Origin: Favolaschia claudopus | Taxonomy: Eukaryota; Basidiomycota; Agaricomycetes; Agaricales; Mycenaceae | Assembly: GCA_037176885.1 (NCBI GenBank) | Contig: JAWWNJ010000001.1 | Span: forward strand, 2,108,001 to 2,172,000 | Direction of reading: 5' to 3' | DNA length: 64,000 nt | In this document: positions 26,509 through 36,355 of the stretch, in pieces | How positions within the stretch are numbered: position 1 is the stretch's first letter | How the letters are laid out: each line of letters starts with the position of its first letter | Translations under genes and position numbers: made by a program | Notes under the pieces: generated by a model | Databases searched by the model: none | Told to the model about the DNA's origin: nothing | The model's input: the letters and a program-made list of their open reading frames with translations, nothing else

Positions 26509-27283
26509 ATGTCTGGCCAAATTTTCAACGTCGACGAGCCCAAGAACATCTCCGAGTCAGTGTCTTGTTCTTCCGTGTCTTGTGCAGTTTAATTTACTTC
26601 CGTTCAGGTTCCAAACCACGGCCGCCCAGGCACAGGCTGAGGCCAAGACCGGTGCTCTCGCTCGTGAAGTTGGTTAGTCGCGATGTCATTTATCTTGTAG
26701 CAAATTCTCATGCAACCACAGAGGCAAACGCGGAGCAAGCGAAGGATGTTGCCCTAAACGCCGCCTTTGTCGCTCAAGCCAAGGTTCCCGAACTGACTGG
26801 TCAAAGCGCCACGGACCGTCTGACGACGGAGGCTTCAGTGAAGACCGGTCAAGCTGTAAACGAGGGTCAACGATCCGTCGAAGAGGCGAAGGTAGCTGGC
26901 GCTGGCTACGTTGAGCAGGCGAAGAGCATGGCTTCAAGCACCGTTGCTGCTGCACAGGTTAGTCCTCTCAACCGTTACGATTCTGCGGCTCATGCTATCT
27001 GCCTCAGTCGTACATGCCTGCCGGCTCGGGACCCAACAACAGCATAACCACTGGCGACGTTGTATCTGGGCTTCAGGCTGGCGCTAACGCCGCCTACGTG
27101 ACCGGGAAGCAAATACTCTCCACCGCGCAGGAGACGGCGCAACCGTATATCAATTCGGCCGCGACCGCCGCTCAACCCCACCTTGAGAAGGCAAGGGATG
27201 TTGCTGCTAGTTACCTACCTGGTTCCACAACAACACAAACGGCGCCAGTGGAGGGCAACCTGGGCAAGGACACTCCGGTTTGA
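26509..27283 (+). CDS. Small LEA-like/apolipophorin-like hydrophilic repeat protein
   Basis: A small protein of about 190 residues. Exons read MSGQIFNVDEPKNISE, FQTTAAQAQAEAKTGALARE and EANAEQAKDVALNAAFVAQA, continuing to the end DVAASYLPGSTTTQ and GNLGKDTPV. It is rich in Ala, Gln, Glu, Thr and Lys with 11-residue-like repeats (AEQAKDVA, EEAKVAGAGYVEQAK, LEKARDVAAS) that would form amphipathic helices, as in LEA-type desiccation and stress proteins. No signal peptide or catalytic motif is visible. Introns of about 50 nt interrupt it near 26555, 26673 and 26959. The CRE and TATA promoter fits a regulated stress gene. Function is inferred from composition only. Confidence 0.75.
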
Positions 27284-27433
27284 GTAAAACGAAACGTGTG
27301 GACCAGTTAAATTGTAGCATAACTTACTATACCACTTCAATGAATTTTTGTACACTAGCAACGCCTCGAAATCGTAAGACGATCAGAAAATGGATCGGGA
27401 AAGCGATCGTTCGCGGCGCCAAGTGTCAAGATG

Positions 27434-27441
27434 TGACGTCA
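27434..27441. promoter_or_regulatory. TGACGTCA (CRE/ATF-type) palindrome upstream of the DUF7721-like gene
   Basis: A perfect CRE palindrome 93 bp before the ATG at 27534, followed by an AT-rich stretch (aataatataact) that may serve as TATA element. The preceding gene has the same site. Function inferred. Confidence 0.45.
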
Positions 27442-27533
27442 GGCACGCTTGGAATAATATAACTTGAGCAGTGCGATCAATCGTTGACTGGAACCCTCAC
27501 CCATCCATCTAACCTCCCCTCTCACTCTACACC

Positions 27534-28291
27534 ATGGTACCTTTGATTCTAGCGCGCTACTCTGCCATTCCTCACACATCCGTATAGGAACAACTTCTCG
27601 GTATTGCTCAGCAGATGCTCTGTTAGTTTGGATCCATTAATCCCGATAGCTGATCTAACCTCACATCCCAGCGCGCAAGTATCCCCTATTCCACTCTCTT
27701 CCCTTGCATCATCCCTGGCGCAGACAACGACGATGCTCCCCGGCAGGCCGCTCAGGAACACCCGGAAGATGAGGAGCACTACAAACGTGCTGCCCGTCAT
27801 GCGGCCGAGAACACTGTACGATCCCGTATACAGTACAGTAACACGTCTGGTCATTGACTCTTCACCTCAATGCGCAGGACGACCACCGACCCGTTTCCGA
27901 CGAAGAAGTTAGCAATGCCAAGGAGGCGCATCAGAAGATTTACAAGGACAACAATAAGGACAATCTTGAGCGCCATGGATCGGACGCCGTTGGCGGTGCT
28001 GTTGTTACTGAGGTCTGTCCATCCATCTGCCCTGTCATGTTGACAAGGAAGCAATACTCACTCTGCCTCCAGGTGATGCAGAAGGTTATGGCCAGCGGCG
28101 GCGACATTGATATCAAATCCCTCATGCCCCTGGTCATGTCTGAGGCCAGCAAACTGCTTGGTGGCAACGCAGACCCCGGTTTCAAGGGAGAAGTCATGCA
28201 GAAGGTGACCATGCTAGCCTTGAAATCGCAGCTGTCGTCTGGTGGAGGCGGAGGGGGCGGTATGGCAAGCCTTCTCAACAAGTTCCTCTAA
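27534..28291 (+). CDS. DUF7721-like small basidiomycete protein
   Basis: Matches a widespread, uncharacterised basidiomycete family that starts M-[DE]-Q-L and ends in a Gly-rich tail. The ATG at 27534-27536 is followed at once by a donor (gtacct), so the first coding exon is only the start codon. The next exon gives EQLLGIAQQML. Then come DNDDAPRQAAQEHPEDEEHY, DDHRPVSDEEVSNAKEAHQ, and VMQKVMASGGDIDIKSLMP. The C-terminus has a heptaglycine run and ends MASLLNKFL, TAA at 28289-28291. The exon near 27673-27720 may hold another intron, so that part is uncertain. No enzymatic motif is visible; many members respond to stress or development, but the role is unknown. Confidence 0.75.
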
Positions 28292-29207
28292 ATATGGTCG
28301 GAAGACTTGCGGACATAAACTAAATAAAAGCTGTTGTACTTTCCGGGTTACACCTAAATTATACGTGTCGTTGATTTGCCTTTCGACTCCGGTTGGGGGG
28401 ATTTGAGTTGGAAAATGGGCGGTTTCGAGTACACGAGAAGAGCAGCAACTATCAATACATTTGATCGTGACTTCGGGTCACGGGTTCCGAGGAGCAGCGC
28501 ACTTGCGGTTCAAGCCCCGGTCGGCCGGCGGCTGCGAAATTCAACTTTAACAGACGCACGGCAACAAATCATCCATCACACTTTGTCTGATCAGGCGTAC
28601 GCTGCCGCCTTGATCCTTTGACGCCCATCCTACGGGGATCGCAACCTCGGCAAGCACTGGCCAAAGGCCGTCGGACCGGGACTTCATGCCCGAGGCACTG
28701 GGAGTTGATTGGTTGTATAAAAAGGGTGACGTGGGAGGAAAGGACGGACTGGAAACGATTAATCATGTAGTCAGTTGATGTCGGCATGTCGTGTACTATA
28801 GCCGCTTGCAGCGGCTCGAGCACGTTAATTGATCTCAACAACAACAACAATCAATACATTTTGATTTTCCGATATGATACAGGATTAGATGCGTAGTGAC
28901 GAGATGTAAGAAACAGAGCGAGTAACGAGAACGAGACGAGAGCAAGAGAGCAGAGACAACAGCAAGGACAAGAGCAACGAGGATAGAGAAATCCGAAAGC
29001 AAAGCGAAATAATGATACATCTGGGTCTCATTCCTCGTCAGATGCACTATCGGGACGAGGAGACCGTAGGCGATGGCAGGACGTGCTGTCTCTGCAAGCG
29101 CGCAAGGCGAAGCATTGTGGTACGTCTGCGAGAGCCGTGATTTTGACGCCTAGGCGACAAGGAAATATGGGATGACCCGTCCGACGCAAGAGTTACGCGT
29201 CAAGAGC
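28292..29207. other. Intergenic region left of the mating-type genes
   Basis: About 915 bp with no supported gene. It contains an isolated promoter-like pair on the plus strand: attgg (inverted CCAAT) near 28708 and TATAAAAAG at 28716. The next ATG with an open frame (28786-28896) codes for only 36 residues. On the minus strand a 61-codon hydrophobic frame has no family similarity. An (AAC)n run lies near 28840. Confidence 0.4.
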
Positions 29208-31007
29208 TCAGCTCAGGTACGCATACTTCTCGTATCGCAGATGGGGCGGCAGGACTTCCACGTACTCGCCGCGTGGCTCAGCCTCAGCCGCAACGATTCG
29301 TTGTGCGACTTTGCCCAGTTCACCCAACTCGACGATCTCGAGCGGGTATGAGAATGGTGAGCTTGAGGGGGTCGTGGGGCCGCTGGAGTACGAGGAGGAA
29401 CGGGACGAGAGGTCGTCACTTGAGCCGAACGAAGGCGTGCGCGAGGGTATGAAGCCAATCGACTCGAGTGAAGGGGCGCGGGAGGGTGGGGAGACGGAGC
29501 GGAGAGTGGAAGCCTCCGAAGAAGTGGGGCTCGTGTCGCGGCGGCCGATCGATGTGCGTTTCTTTGGAACGCGACGCGGTGGGCCGGACGCTTTCTTGCG
29601 CCGAGGCTGCTCAGAAGCAGGGACAGCGATAGGTTGCGAATATGGGTGATGCCTCGAACGAGACACAGAAGTTGTGGTAAGAGAGGTGGTCGGGCGGACG
29701 GGGGCGGGAGTGATTTTCCTGGATGCAGAGACGAGTGAGGGTAGAGGTGCACTGAAGGTGAAGGTCGTTGCAAAGAGCTTGAATGGCCCGTCCGTTTTGA
29801 CGGTTGCTTTGTCGTACACATGGAGCGACCCAAATGATGTGCTCAGCTCGTCCATCGACATGTCAGCACGTCGTGGTGGCTTTACTGCAGCTTTACGTGG
29901 CCATTGGGGAGGAGGGAAAGAGAATTGTTGGGTCTGCAAGATCATCGATGGGTACTTCGACGGCTGATTCAAGCACTTCTTGAACTTGGCCGGGAAGGCG
30001 TGGCGCGGTGCAGCAGGGTTGAGAGCATCGGTGAGGTCGATGACCTACCCATGAATTAGTTTGCAGCCACGGTAGACGAAAGCTGAAACCTACCTCAGGC
30101 TCTTCAACGACGACGTCGTCGTCATCATCCTCGTCCTCCTCGTCAGAGTAAGCCTCTGACACTTCATCGTCGACCTCTACACGCAGCTCAGAGGGAACGA
30201 TGTACGGCTCCATCTTCTCTTCCATCGACTGCAGGTCCAAGTCCTTGGGAACAGCCTCGTTAGCGGCGGGGCGCTTCTTGATGTCCCGACCTTCCTCCTT
30301 CGCGCGTCGACGGTGGTTTTGGAACTGCGAGGGGAATTAGATGCAGAATGAACGGTTGGGATTGGCGTACCCAAACTTCAATTTGACGCGGCTCCATCAT
30401 CGACTTCTTAGCCATCTCTACACGGTCGGCAGCGGTTGGGAAGGCGTTGTACTCGAAGTATTTTTCGAGGAAGGGAAGGAATTCCTAAATGGAATGAGTG
30501 GAAGAACAGGAAGCACAGAGCCGGGCGACATACGCGATTGAAAGGTTTGCTCGACCTCCTCTCGGAGCGCTGGCTGGTGCGGCGGGGTTGCTGGGAGGGA
30601 AGCTTTGAAGCAGCAAAAGCAATAACACGCTCTTCCAATGCCTCTAGCGACTTGATGTATCTCGTCTTATGAATGGAGACAACACTTTCGAGCACTTGAG
30701 CCAACGGCATAGACTCTGGCGGCCTGGGTACGGATGCCAAGTCCACACAAGCACGATGGAGAATTGTCTGAGAGACGGATCTTAGCTCCTGGCACCGTTG
30801 ATCATACTTGTTGGAGAGTGTTTCCGCTACAAGAGGAGGTAGACCCAAGCGAAGAAGTTTGGACTGGATGGACGGCGCATTAGGCAGTTTGTTAAGTGGT
30901 GTGGGCGGAATAAAGAGGGATGAGGACGGAGAGGGAGAAATTCCATTTTTTATGGAATTGGCGGAGTTGAGTATTTCGCGTAGAGTCGATACTTGTATGG
31001 GAGCCAT
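29208..31007 (-). CDS. HD2.1: Mating-type homeodomain protein HD2, pair 1
   Basis: HD2-class transcription factor of the A mating-type locus, partner of HD1 proteins from a compatible mate. It starts MAPIQVSTLREILNSANS, with an N-terminal partner-recognition region (SIQSKLLRLGLPPLVAETLS). The homeodomain follows (EFLPFLEKYFEYNAFP, EPRQIEVW, FQNHRRRAKEEG). An intron splits Trp48 from Phe49. Position 52 is His where Arg is usual, while Asn51 and Arg53 are kept. An acidic run precedes VIDLT, a SUMO-interacting-type motif that starts exactly after an intron. The Ser/Pro-rich C-terminus has MDELSTSFGSLHV and KKASGPPRRVP, both shared with HD2.2. It is divergent from HD1.1, with 135 bp between starts. 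Confidence 0.93.
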
Positions 31008-31082
31008 GACCAGGAAGTACAAACAAAACAGTCAATATATGGACATCGTATTTGGTGTGGTTTGGCTGATGATTGATGAAAG

Positions 31083-31100
31083 GACAATGCGGAGTTTGAA
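31083..31100. promoter_or_regulatory. 18-bp element shared by both HD2/HD1 divergent promoters, copy 1
   Basis: GACAATGCGGAGTTTGAA occurs here, 42 bp before the HD1.1 ATG and 75 bp from the HD2.1 ATG, and again without mismatch in the promoter of pair 2. GTTTGG also occurs shortly upstream in both. It does not fit the published GATG-N9-ACA heterodimer site. A conserved operator or core promoter element is inferred. Confidence 0.65.
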
Positions 31101-31142
31101 AACACCCTTCTTTATGTGTGCAGGTCTGGTCATACAAACCCA

Positions 31143-32940
31143 ATGTCTTCGTCCACCATCCACCACCGCTTGCTCGAAATTCGGGATGAGTTTCTTCGCG
31201 TCCTATCTGCACAGGACTTTGAAGCTGCCGCTGCTCTGTCGTCTAAGTGGGTTCAGCTAAGCGCTGATCTCAAAGCTGCAGCGCTCGCCAGTCTTGTCGA
31301 CGACAACACCATTGCTCTGGCTCATACTGTCGCCTCGGAAATCTCTATCCTGTCTGACTCCTTCATTTTGAGGGAGAGCGATGTGACGGATACTTCCAAT
31401 AAACTCACGCAAGACTTGAAGACTTTGGGACTTGAAAGCGAGGCGAGCACGTCTGACCCTCAGGCTTCCTCCCCCTCCACATTAAGGCTCGACCCCTCCC
31501 TTCCAACCTACATCGAGCCTGCCTACAAATGGCTGCTCAAACATCTCCACAACCCTTACCCCAAGAAAGAGATCAAACAAAGACTCGCAGACGAGGCCGA
31601 CTCTACTATCGAGCGGATATCCGACTGGTTCGTTGATGTCCGCCGCCGCATAACCTGGACGATCGTTTTGCGCGAAGAGTTCGGTCGCAACCGCAACGAC
31701 ATGGTTGACGCCGCGACGCGCTTCTTCCGCAACACACCCCTTCCAGAGGACGTTCATGGGAGGTTTGTTATGATTGAGGTGCTCGCGCGCGAGCTGTACT
31801 CTCACAAGTTCGTTGCGAGCGGGCTCTCAAACAAGCTCACGTCCGCGGTCAAAGACCTCACACCTGCGCGACAAGAGAAGGTGCGCGACGATCGGGTCAG
31901 GCAGGTGCGCGCAGCGAAGCAGGCCGCCAAGCTGGGGATCTACCCGTCGCCACCTCATTCCAACCGCTCCTCACCTGTCTTGGACGTCGGTCGCAAGCGT
32001 GCGTTCTCCGAAACGTCGGATGGTGCCTACTTTGACTCCAGAAAACGATCGAGGTATGTTCTCCGATGTTCATTGTCGACAACCTCTCACAGATGCCATT
32101 TTAGAACTGACGACGCATATGCACTCCCCTCCCCTCCATCCTCCGGAGCTTCCTCCCCCAATACTCGCAAACGCCGACTATCCGATGATGATGCTCCAAG
32201 CGCAAAACGCGCTCGTACTAATCGATCCGCGTCTGACCCTACCCCCGTCACCGTCACCTTCAGTGGTAACCCCGATCTCCTGGCAGACTGGTTCTCCAGT
32301 GAGCCAGAAGCGACTCCGGATCTGTTCGACCCTGCGCAACAATTGGACATTCAGCTCTTTAACCGAGCAGACTACGAGTTGCCTGAGGAAGAGCCTGCTG
32401 CATATCCAGCCCAATACATCACGCAGAGTACGCCACTTCATTTATCTCCTTTCTCGTTCGTGCTGATTTAGTGCCTAGCATCGTCGCTGCCGCCACCGCC
32501 TCCACCTGAGCCGGAAGATTTCAACATTACCTTGCCCGCAGAGTACGCCAACGCCTTTGGTCCGTATTCTCCATGCTCGTTATTATCCATACTAACTAAT
32601 ACTGTCAAATACAGACATTCATATTCCGTCAGAACCTTGGGACCAGTCGCTCACATCCTACGATTCCATGAGTCTCTTCAACAACCTCATCGAGATCCAC
32701 CAACCTGCAGAGTCCTACCTGGAACCCTTCTCCGGCCGGGGAGACTCTTATATCTCGCGCCAGAGCGTTGCTGAGTCTTTCGGTTTTGAGCCGACAACCT
32801 CCTACGAAACTCCCGTGGCATATTCGGCGATGGGGAAGGCTTCTGGCCATTTCATCAACGATCTGCTGGACCAACAGCATCAGCACCAGAACCAGAAATT
32901 CGACGAGTATGCGTTCTACCCGTCGGCCGCTTCTTACTAA
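31143..32940 (+). CDS. HD1.1: Mating-type homeodomain protein HD1, pair 1
   Basis: HD1-class transcription factor, the partner of HD2 proteins from another mate. The N-terminus (MSSSTIHHRLLEIRDEFLRV) is the variable recognition domain. The TALE-like homeodomain reads FIEPAY-type YIEPAYKWLLKHLHNPYPKK, then DSTIERISDWFVDVRRRI. Position 51, nearly always Asn, is Asp. Two nuclear-localisation clusters follow (GRKRAFSETSD, RKRRLSDDDAPSAKRAR), then SGNPDLLADWFSSE and a Pro/acidic tail ending FYPSAASY. Introns lie after SRKRSR (phase 2, as in HD1.2), near 32430-32473 and near 32570-32612. For the second of these, acceptor tgcctag keeps the proline-rich frame open. The protein is intact. Confidence 0.93.
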
Positions 32941-34131
32941 TCCTAGGGCACCGTGAGCATCTCTACTTGTTCATTCCTTGATCGATGCTCATTCGTTTGT
33001 TTGTTCTCGCAGATGATTCTTTCCTTTTCCTTCTCTTGCATCAACCAACTGTATTGCTAGCCAATTGCATCGAATCACAAATACTGTATTTTTACTATTC
33101 CCCTGCATTCGCATTCATCCTTGATACCATCCTACACTATACATACCTGCATGCACATCCGTCTGCTCTCCTACTGCTATCATTATCTCGCTATGTCATT
33201 CGCATCTTTCCTTTCTTGTTGTCGGAATACACATACCTCTATATTGCTACCTTCCTGTTCGACCAACGATCCCGTCGGATTTGTCGCCAGCGCGCAAGAT
33301 TTGCCTCAATTTTGGAAGATCTCAAGACTTGCGAATTGCTACGTCTCACTGTCTTTTCTCGTCTTTCCTTGTCAGTACTTCAGTCGGTCTTCCTCGCGTC
33401 TCTACCTCTCGCTTCCTTACTTCTTGAGTCAATCTCGACCGATCGACCGACCGACGACGCTGCTTCAACAAACTTACAACCTCCATCCTTGGAAGCGCAC
33501 CCCACCAGCCCAACCGAAGCTCAACGTACTGCTCTCCTTCACACACCTTCGACCCGTTCATCAATACCAGTCCTCTCCCGTCCTTTCCTCTTCAATATAA
33601 ATCAACTCTACGCGCTAGCCTACACTCGCTACTCGTCGTAACTCATCCAATTCTAAACCCAACACTGAATCGCTCTTTCATTCACCTCCCGATTGTAAAT
33701 CACTCCTCCATCCATCCTTCCTTGCTCGACAAAACCAAATGTCATCCCTTCAAGATGTATCTATCTATTACTCTAACACCATGCGTCTTCGCTTTGGTTT
33801 TTCTGTGTTCATAATCAACCTCTGGACGGATGGCGGTCGGACGATCGCTATGGCCGTTGACAGCAAGCTCTGAATGCACTGGGATAACAGCGTAGAGCCA
33901 TGAGATGAATTTAGACGGACAGCCGGAAAACTTCAAGTAAAACTATGTAGCGTAGCGTAGGCGATACAATCAGTAGATGTGGTATAGTACAGTGCGGTAT
34001 GGTATAGTGTAAGTACAAGTACAAGAAAGATCCAAGATTCTTCCAAACGCAATTCGACTGGAACTGAGAGAGACCCTTCGCCCATCCAAGTCCCGGGGGT
34101 TGCGGATCGAGTAGTAGTAATAGCAGGAGTA
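32941..34131. other. Intergenic region between HD pair 1 and HD pair 2
   Basis: About 1.2 kb. A 218-codon open frame at 32985-33641 is strongly pyrimidine-rich (Leu, Ser, Phe, Tyr), shows no family similarity and no intron, and is most likely chance. The run CTGTATTTTTA also occurs in the region downstream of HD1.2. The stretch probably holds the 3' untranslated regions of HD1.1 and HD2.2, which converge here. Confidence 0.55.
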
Positions 34132-36180
34132 TCATAGCGCGAATGAGAATGGGAAATTGAAATGCGATTGCGAATCGGATGGGCTGGTGGTGGAACCGAC
34201 GGAGCCAGATGGGGACGAGAAGGAGAAGGAGGAGAACGACGACGAGAAGAAGGAAGAGGGTTGGGTGAGTGGGGTGGAGGGTGTGGGCGTAGGGTTGGAC
34301 ATGGGGGCGAAACGGAGGCTGTTTGGTGGTGTGGAGGATGAGGCGGAGGAGAGGTTGGAGAATGAGGAAGAAGAGGATGTGGTGCGCGACGAGAACGAGA
34401 ACGTCGACGTCGAGGATGAAGATGAGGAAGAAGAAAGGGTGCGCGAAGGGGACGGGGCGCTTCGTCCCTGGTCTCGGTTCCCCGCATCGATATGCAGATT
34501 CATAGGGTTCACACCGGCTGCCGCCGACGGCGACGAAGAAGTACGCTGGTTAGCAGGTACGCGCCGTGGGGGTCCTGATACTTTCTTTTTCTTTGGGTTT
34601 TCGTTGGTTGATGCAGTGGTGGGAGTGGGAACGGGACCACTGACAGGGATAGTAACGGGTGGGCGCACTCGTGGACGAGGACGGTAGGGACGGGGTGTGG
34701 CGTTGGAGGTGGACGCGCCGGTGACGGATGCGGTCGACGTCGTTGACGTTGATACCGTACGAGGTGAGGAAGTGGGGGTATGGGGTTTCGGTGACGATGG
34801 AGATGAAGATGAAGAAAGGGTGCGACTGGATGCGGAAGAGGGAGAACGGGACGAAGATAGAGGCGTTACATGGAGGCTGGCGAAGACGGTGCTCAAAGCG
34901 TCCATGGTGGAGGCAAAGGCAGGTGGGGGCATCGGTGTTGTCGTCTGAGCAGGAGATATGCATGATGACGGTTGACGCGGCCAGTAGGGTGTTGGCGATG
35001 CGAAGGAGAACGGGCCAACAGGGAGGATGAGGGACGAGGTAACGTCGTCAGCGGATGAATCGGCGAAGGGAGGGCAGAGGGAATAGCGGGGTTTGTATGG
35101 TGCGGGGGCGCATTGGGAGCTGGCTAGCTCGAGGGGGTTCGGAGGCGTGGGGATGTTGACAGGTGAAGGGATGGGCTCGGGATCGGGAGTGATTGTGAGG
35201 TCGATGATCTGTGTATAGAAGCGTAAGTGTTGATTTGCGAGAGAAAAGAGAGAATTACCTCTGGGCCGTCATCCTCTTGCTCATCAACGTCGTCTTCGTA
35301 TTCATTAGAATCGGCGTAGTCGCAGTCATCGAAAGTAGAAGCGACTTCGATATCAATGACAGGGGACTGTTGTGCCGGTGGGGGAGTGAGGTGCAGTGGG
35401 GCGACCTCTGTGTCGGTTGAGGAGATCGAGTTTGTGCTGACACGACGGACGGGAAGGCCAGCTTCTTTACAGCGGCGTCTGCGGTTTTGGAACTGAGGGT
35501 GGGGATGAGCGTTTTGGAACGTGGGAGGTGACTGGGCACTGACCCAAATTTCGATCTGCCTGTCGGTCATACCTGACTGCTTTGCCAAGGTTGCACGATC
35601 TGCGACTGTAGGGTATGCGTTAAGGTCGAATTGTTGTTCGAGTGTGGGCACAAAGTCCTGCAGCCCTGTCAGTGCCGGGATTCCACGAATGGAGAGGATC
35701 TACCGAGTTGAAAGGAAGTCTTTTCTTGGCATTTTTCGCTTTCTCGTCTTTCAGACCTTTGCGCTCGGCTATTTTTGTCGCGAACTCGATGGCGCGTTGT
35801 TCGAAGACCCCGACGGAGCGTGTATATCGTTTGGTGTAAGCAGTGATGATGCGGTTTAATAGTTGCGGTAGCGGGGTTACATCAGAATGCTCTGGGATTG
35901 CAGCTAGATCCCGACAAGCCTGCTGCAGCGACAACTGCGTAGTAGAATGAATCCCTTTGCATGTCCGGTCGTATCTTCGGGCCAAGCGATCGACAAAGCG
36001 TCTGTCTAACCCAATAGCCTCGAGTTTGGAACGGATAGACGGCGGCGAGGGTAACGAGACAGTTGGAGGTACAGACAAGATAGGTACAGCATTCTGACGC
36101 TGGAGCGAGGGTGTATGGAGTCGTTTGACGGCTTCCGCGTTGCGGATAATTCTCTGGAGGTAATCTGCGTCTTGGGGCAT
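34132..36180 (-). CDS. HD2.2: Mating-type homeodomain protein HD2, pair 2
   Basis: Second HD2-class protein of the locus. It starts MPQDADYLQRIIRNAEAVKR, with SIRSKLEAIGLDRRFVDRLA matching the same region of HD2.1. The homeodomain reads FVPTLEQQFDLNAYPTVADR, DRQIEIW, FQNRRRRCKEAG, again with an intron between Trp48 and Phe49, and all of Asn51, Arg52 and Arg53 are present. An acidic stretch then leads, across an intron at the same site as in HD2.1, to IIDLT. The C-terminal half is extremely Ser/Thr/Pro-rich and contains MDALSTVFASLHV and KKVSGPPRRVP, ending FNFPFSFAL. It is divergent from HD1.2, with 175 bp between starts. It looks complete. Confidence 0.93.
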
Positions 36181-36254
36181 TTTTGCTGTGAACGCCGCGC
36201 ACGAGTTGATTCAGGTTTATGTGGGGATGAGGCGCGTCTTGTTTGGTCTTTGAA

Positions 36255-36272
36255 GACAATGCGGAGTTTGAA
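36255..36272. promoter_or_regulatory. 18-bp element shared by both HD2/HD1 divergent promoters, copy 2
   Basis: Second exact copy of GACAATGCGGAGTTTGAA, same orientation relative to the pair, 83 bp before the HD1.2 ATG and 75 bp from the HD2.2 ATG. The distance to the HD2 start is the same as in pair 1. Function inferred. Confidence 0.65.
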
Positions 36273-36355
36273 GCCATCATCTGATCCTGATCTGGGGACA
36301 ATGCAAAGCTTTGATTGCGCTATACCAGGCCATACCACGCTCTTCCCCTCCGACC

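Noticed and set aside
28500..28520. B-box-like ggttcaagcccc, looked at as a tRNA
   Set aside because: No A box at the right distance and no acceptor stem could be folded.
28835..29047. Minus-strand small hydrophobic frame ending in four Cys, looked at as a pheromone precursor
   Set aside because: No CaaX ending, no pheromone core features, and the Cys run comes from an (AAC)n repeat read in antisense. Mating pheromones map to the B locus.
31060..31100. Published HD1/HD2 heterodimer site GATG-N9-ACA in the pair 1 promoter
   Set aside because: GATG and ACA are present but 5 or 12 bases apart, not 9; pair 2 has no such pairing.
32985..33641. 218-codon open frame between the HD pairs
   Set aside because: Pyrimidine-rich composition, no family similarity, no initiation context, and it lies where the two 3' ends of HD1.1 and HD2.2 are expected. 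Probably chance.
34157..34687. 176-codon plus-strand frame rich in Asp/Glu
   Set aside because: It is the antisense shadow of the Ser/Thr/Pro-rich C-terminus of HD2.2.
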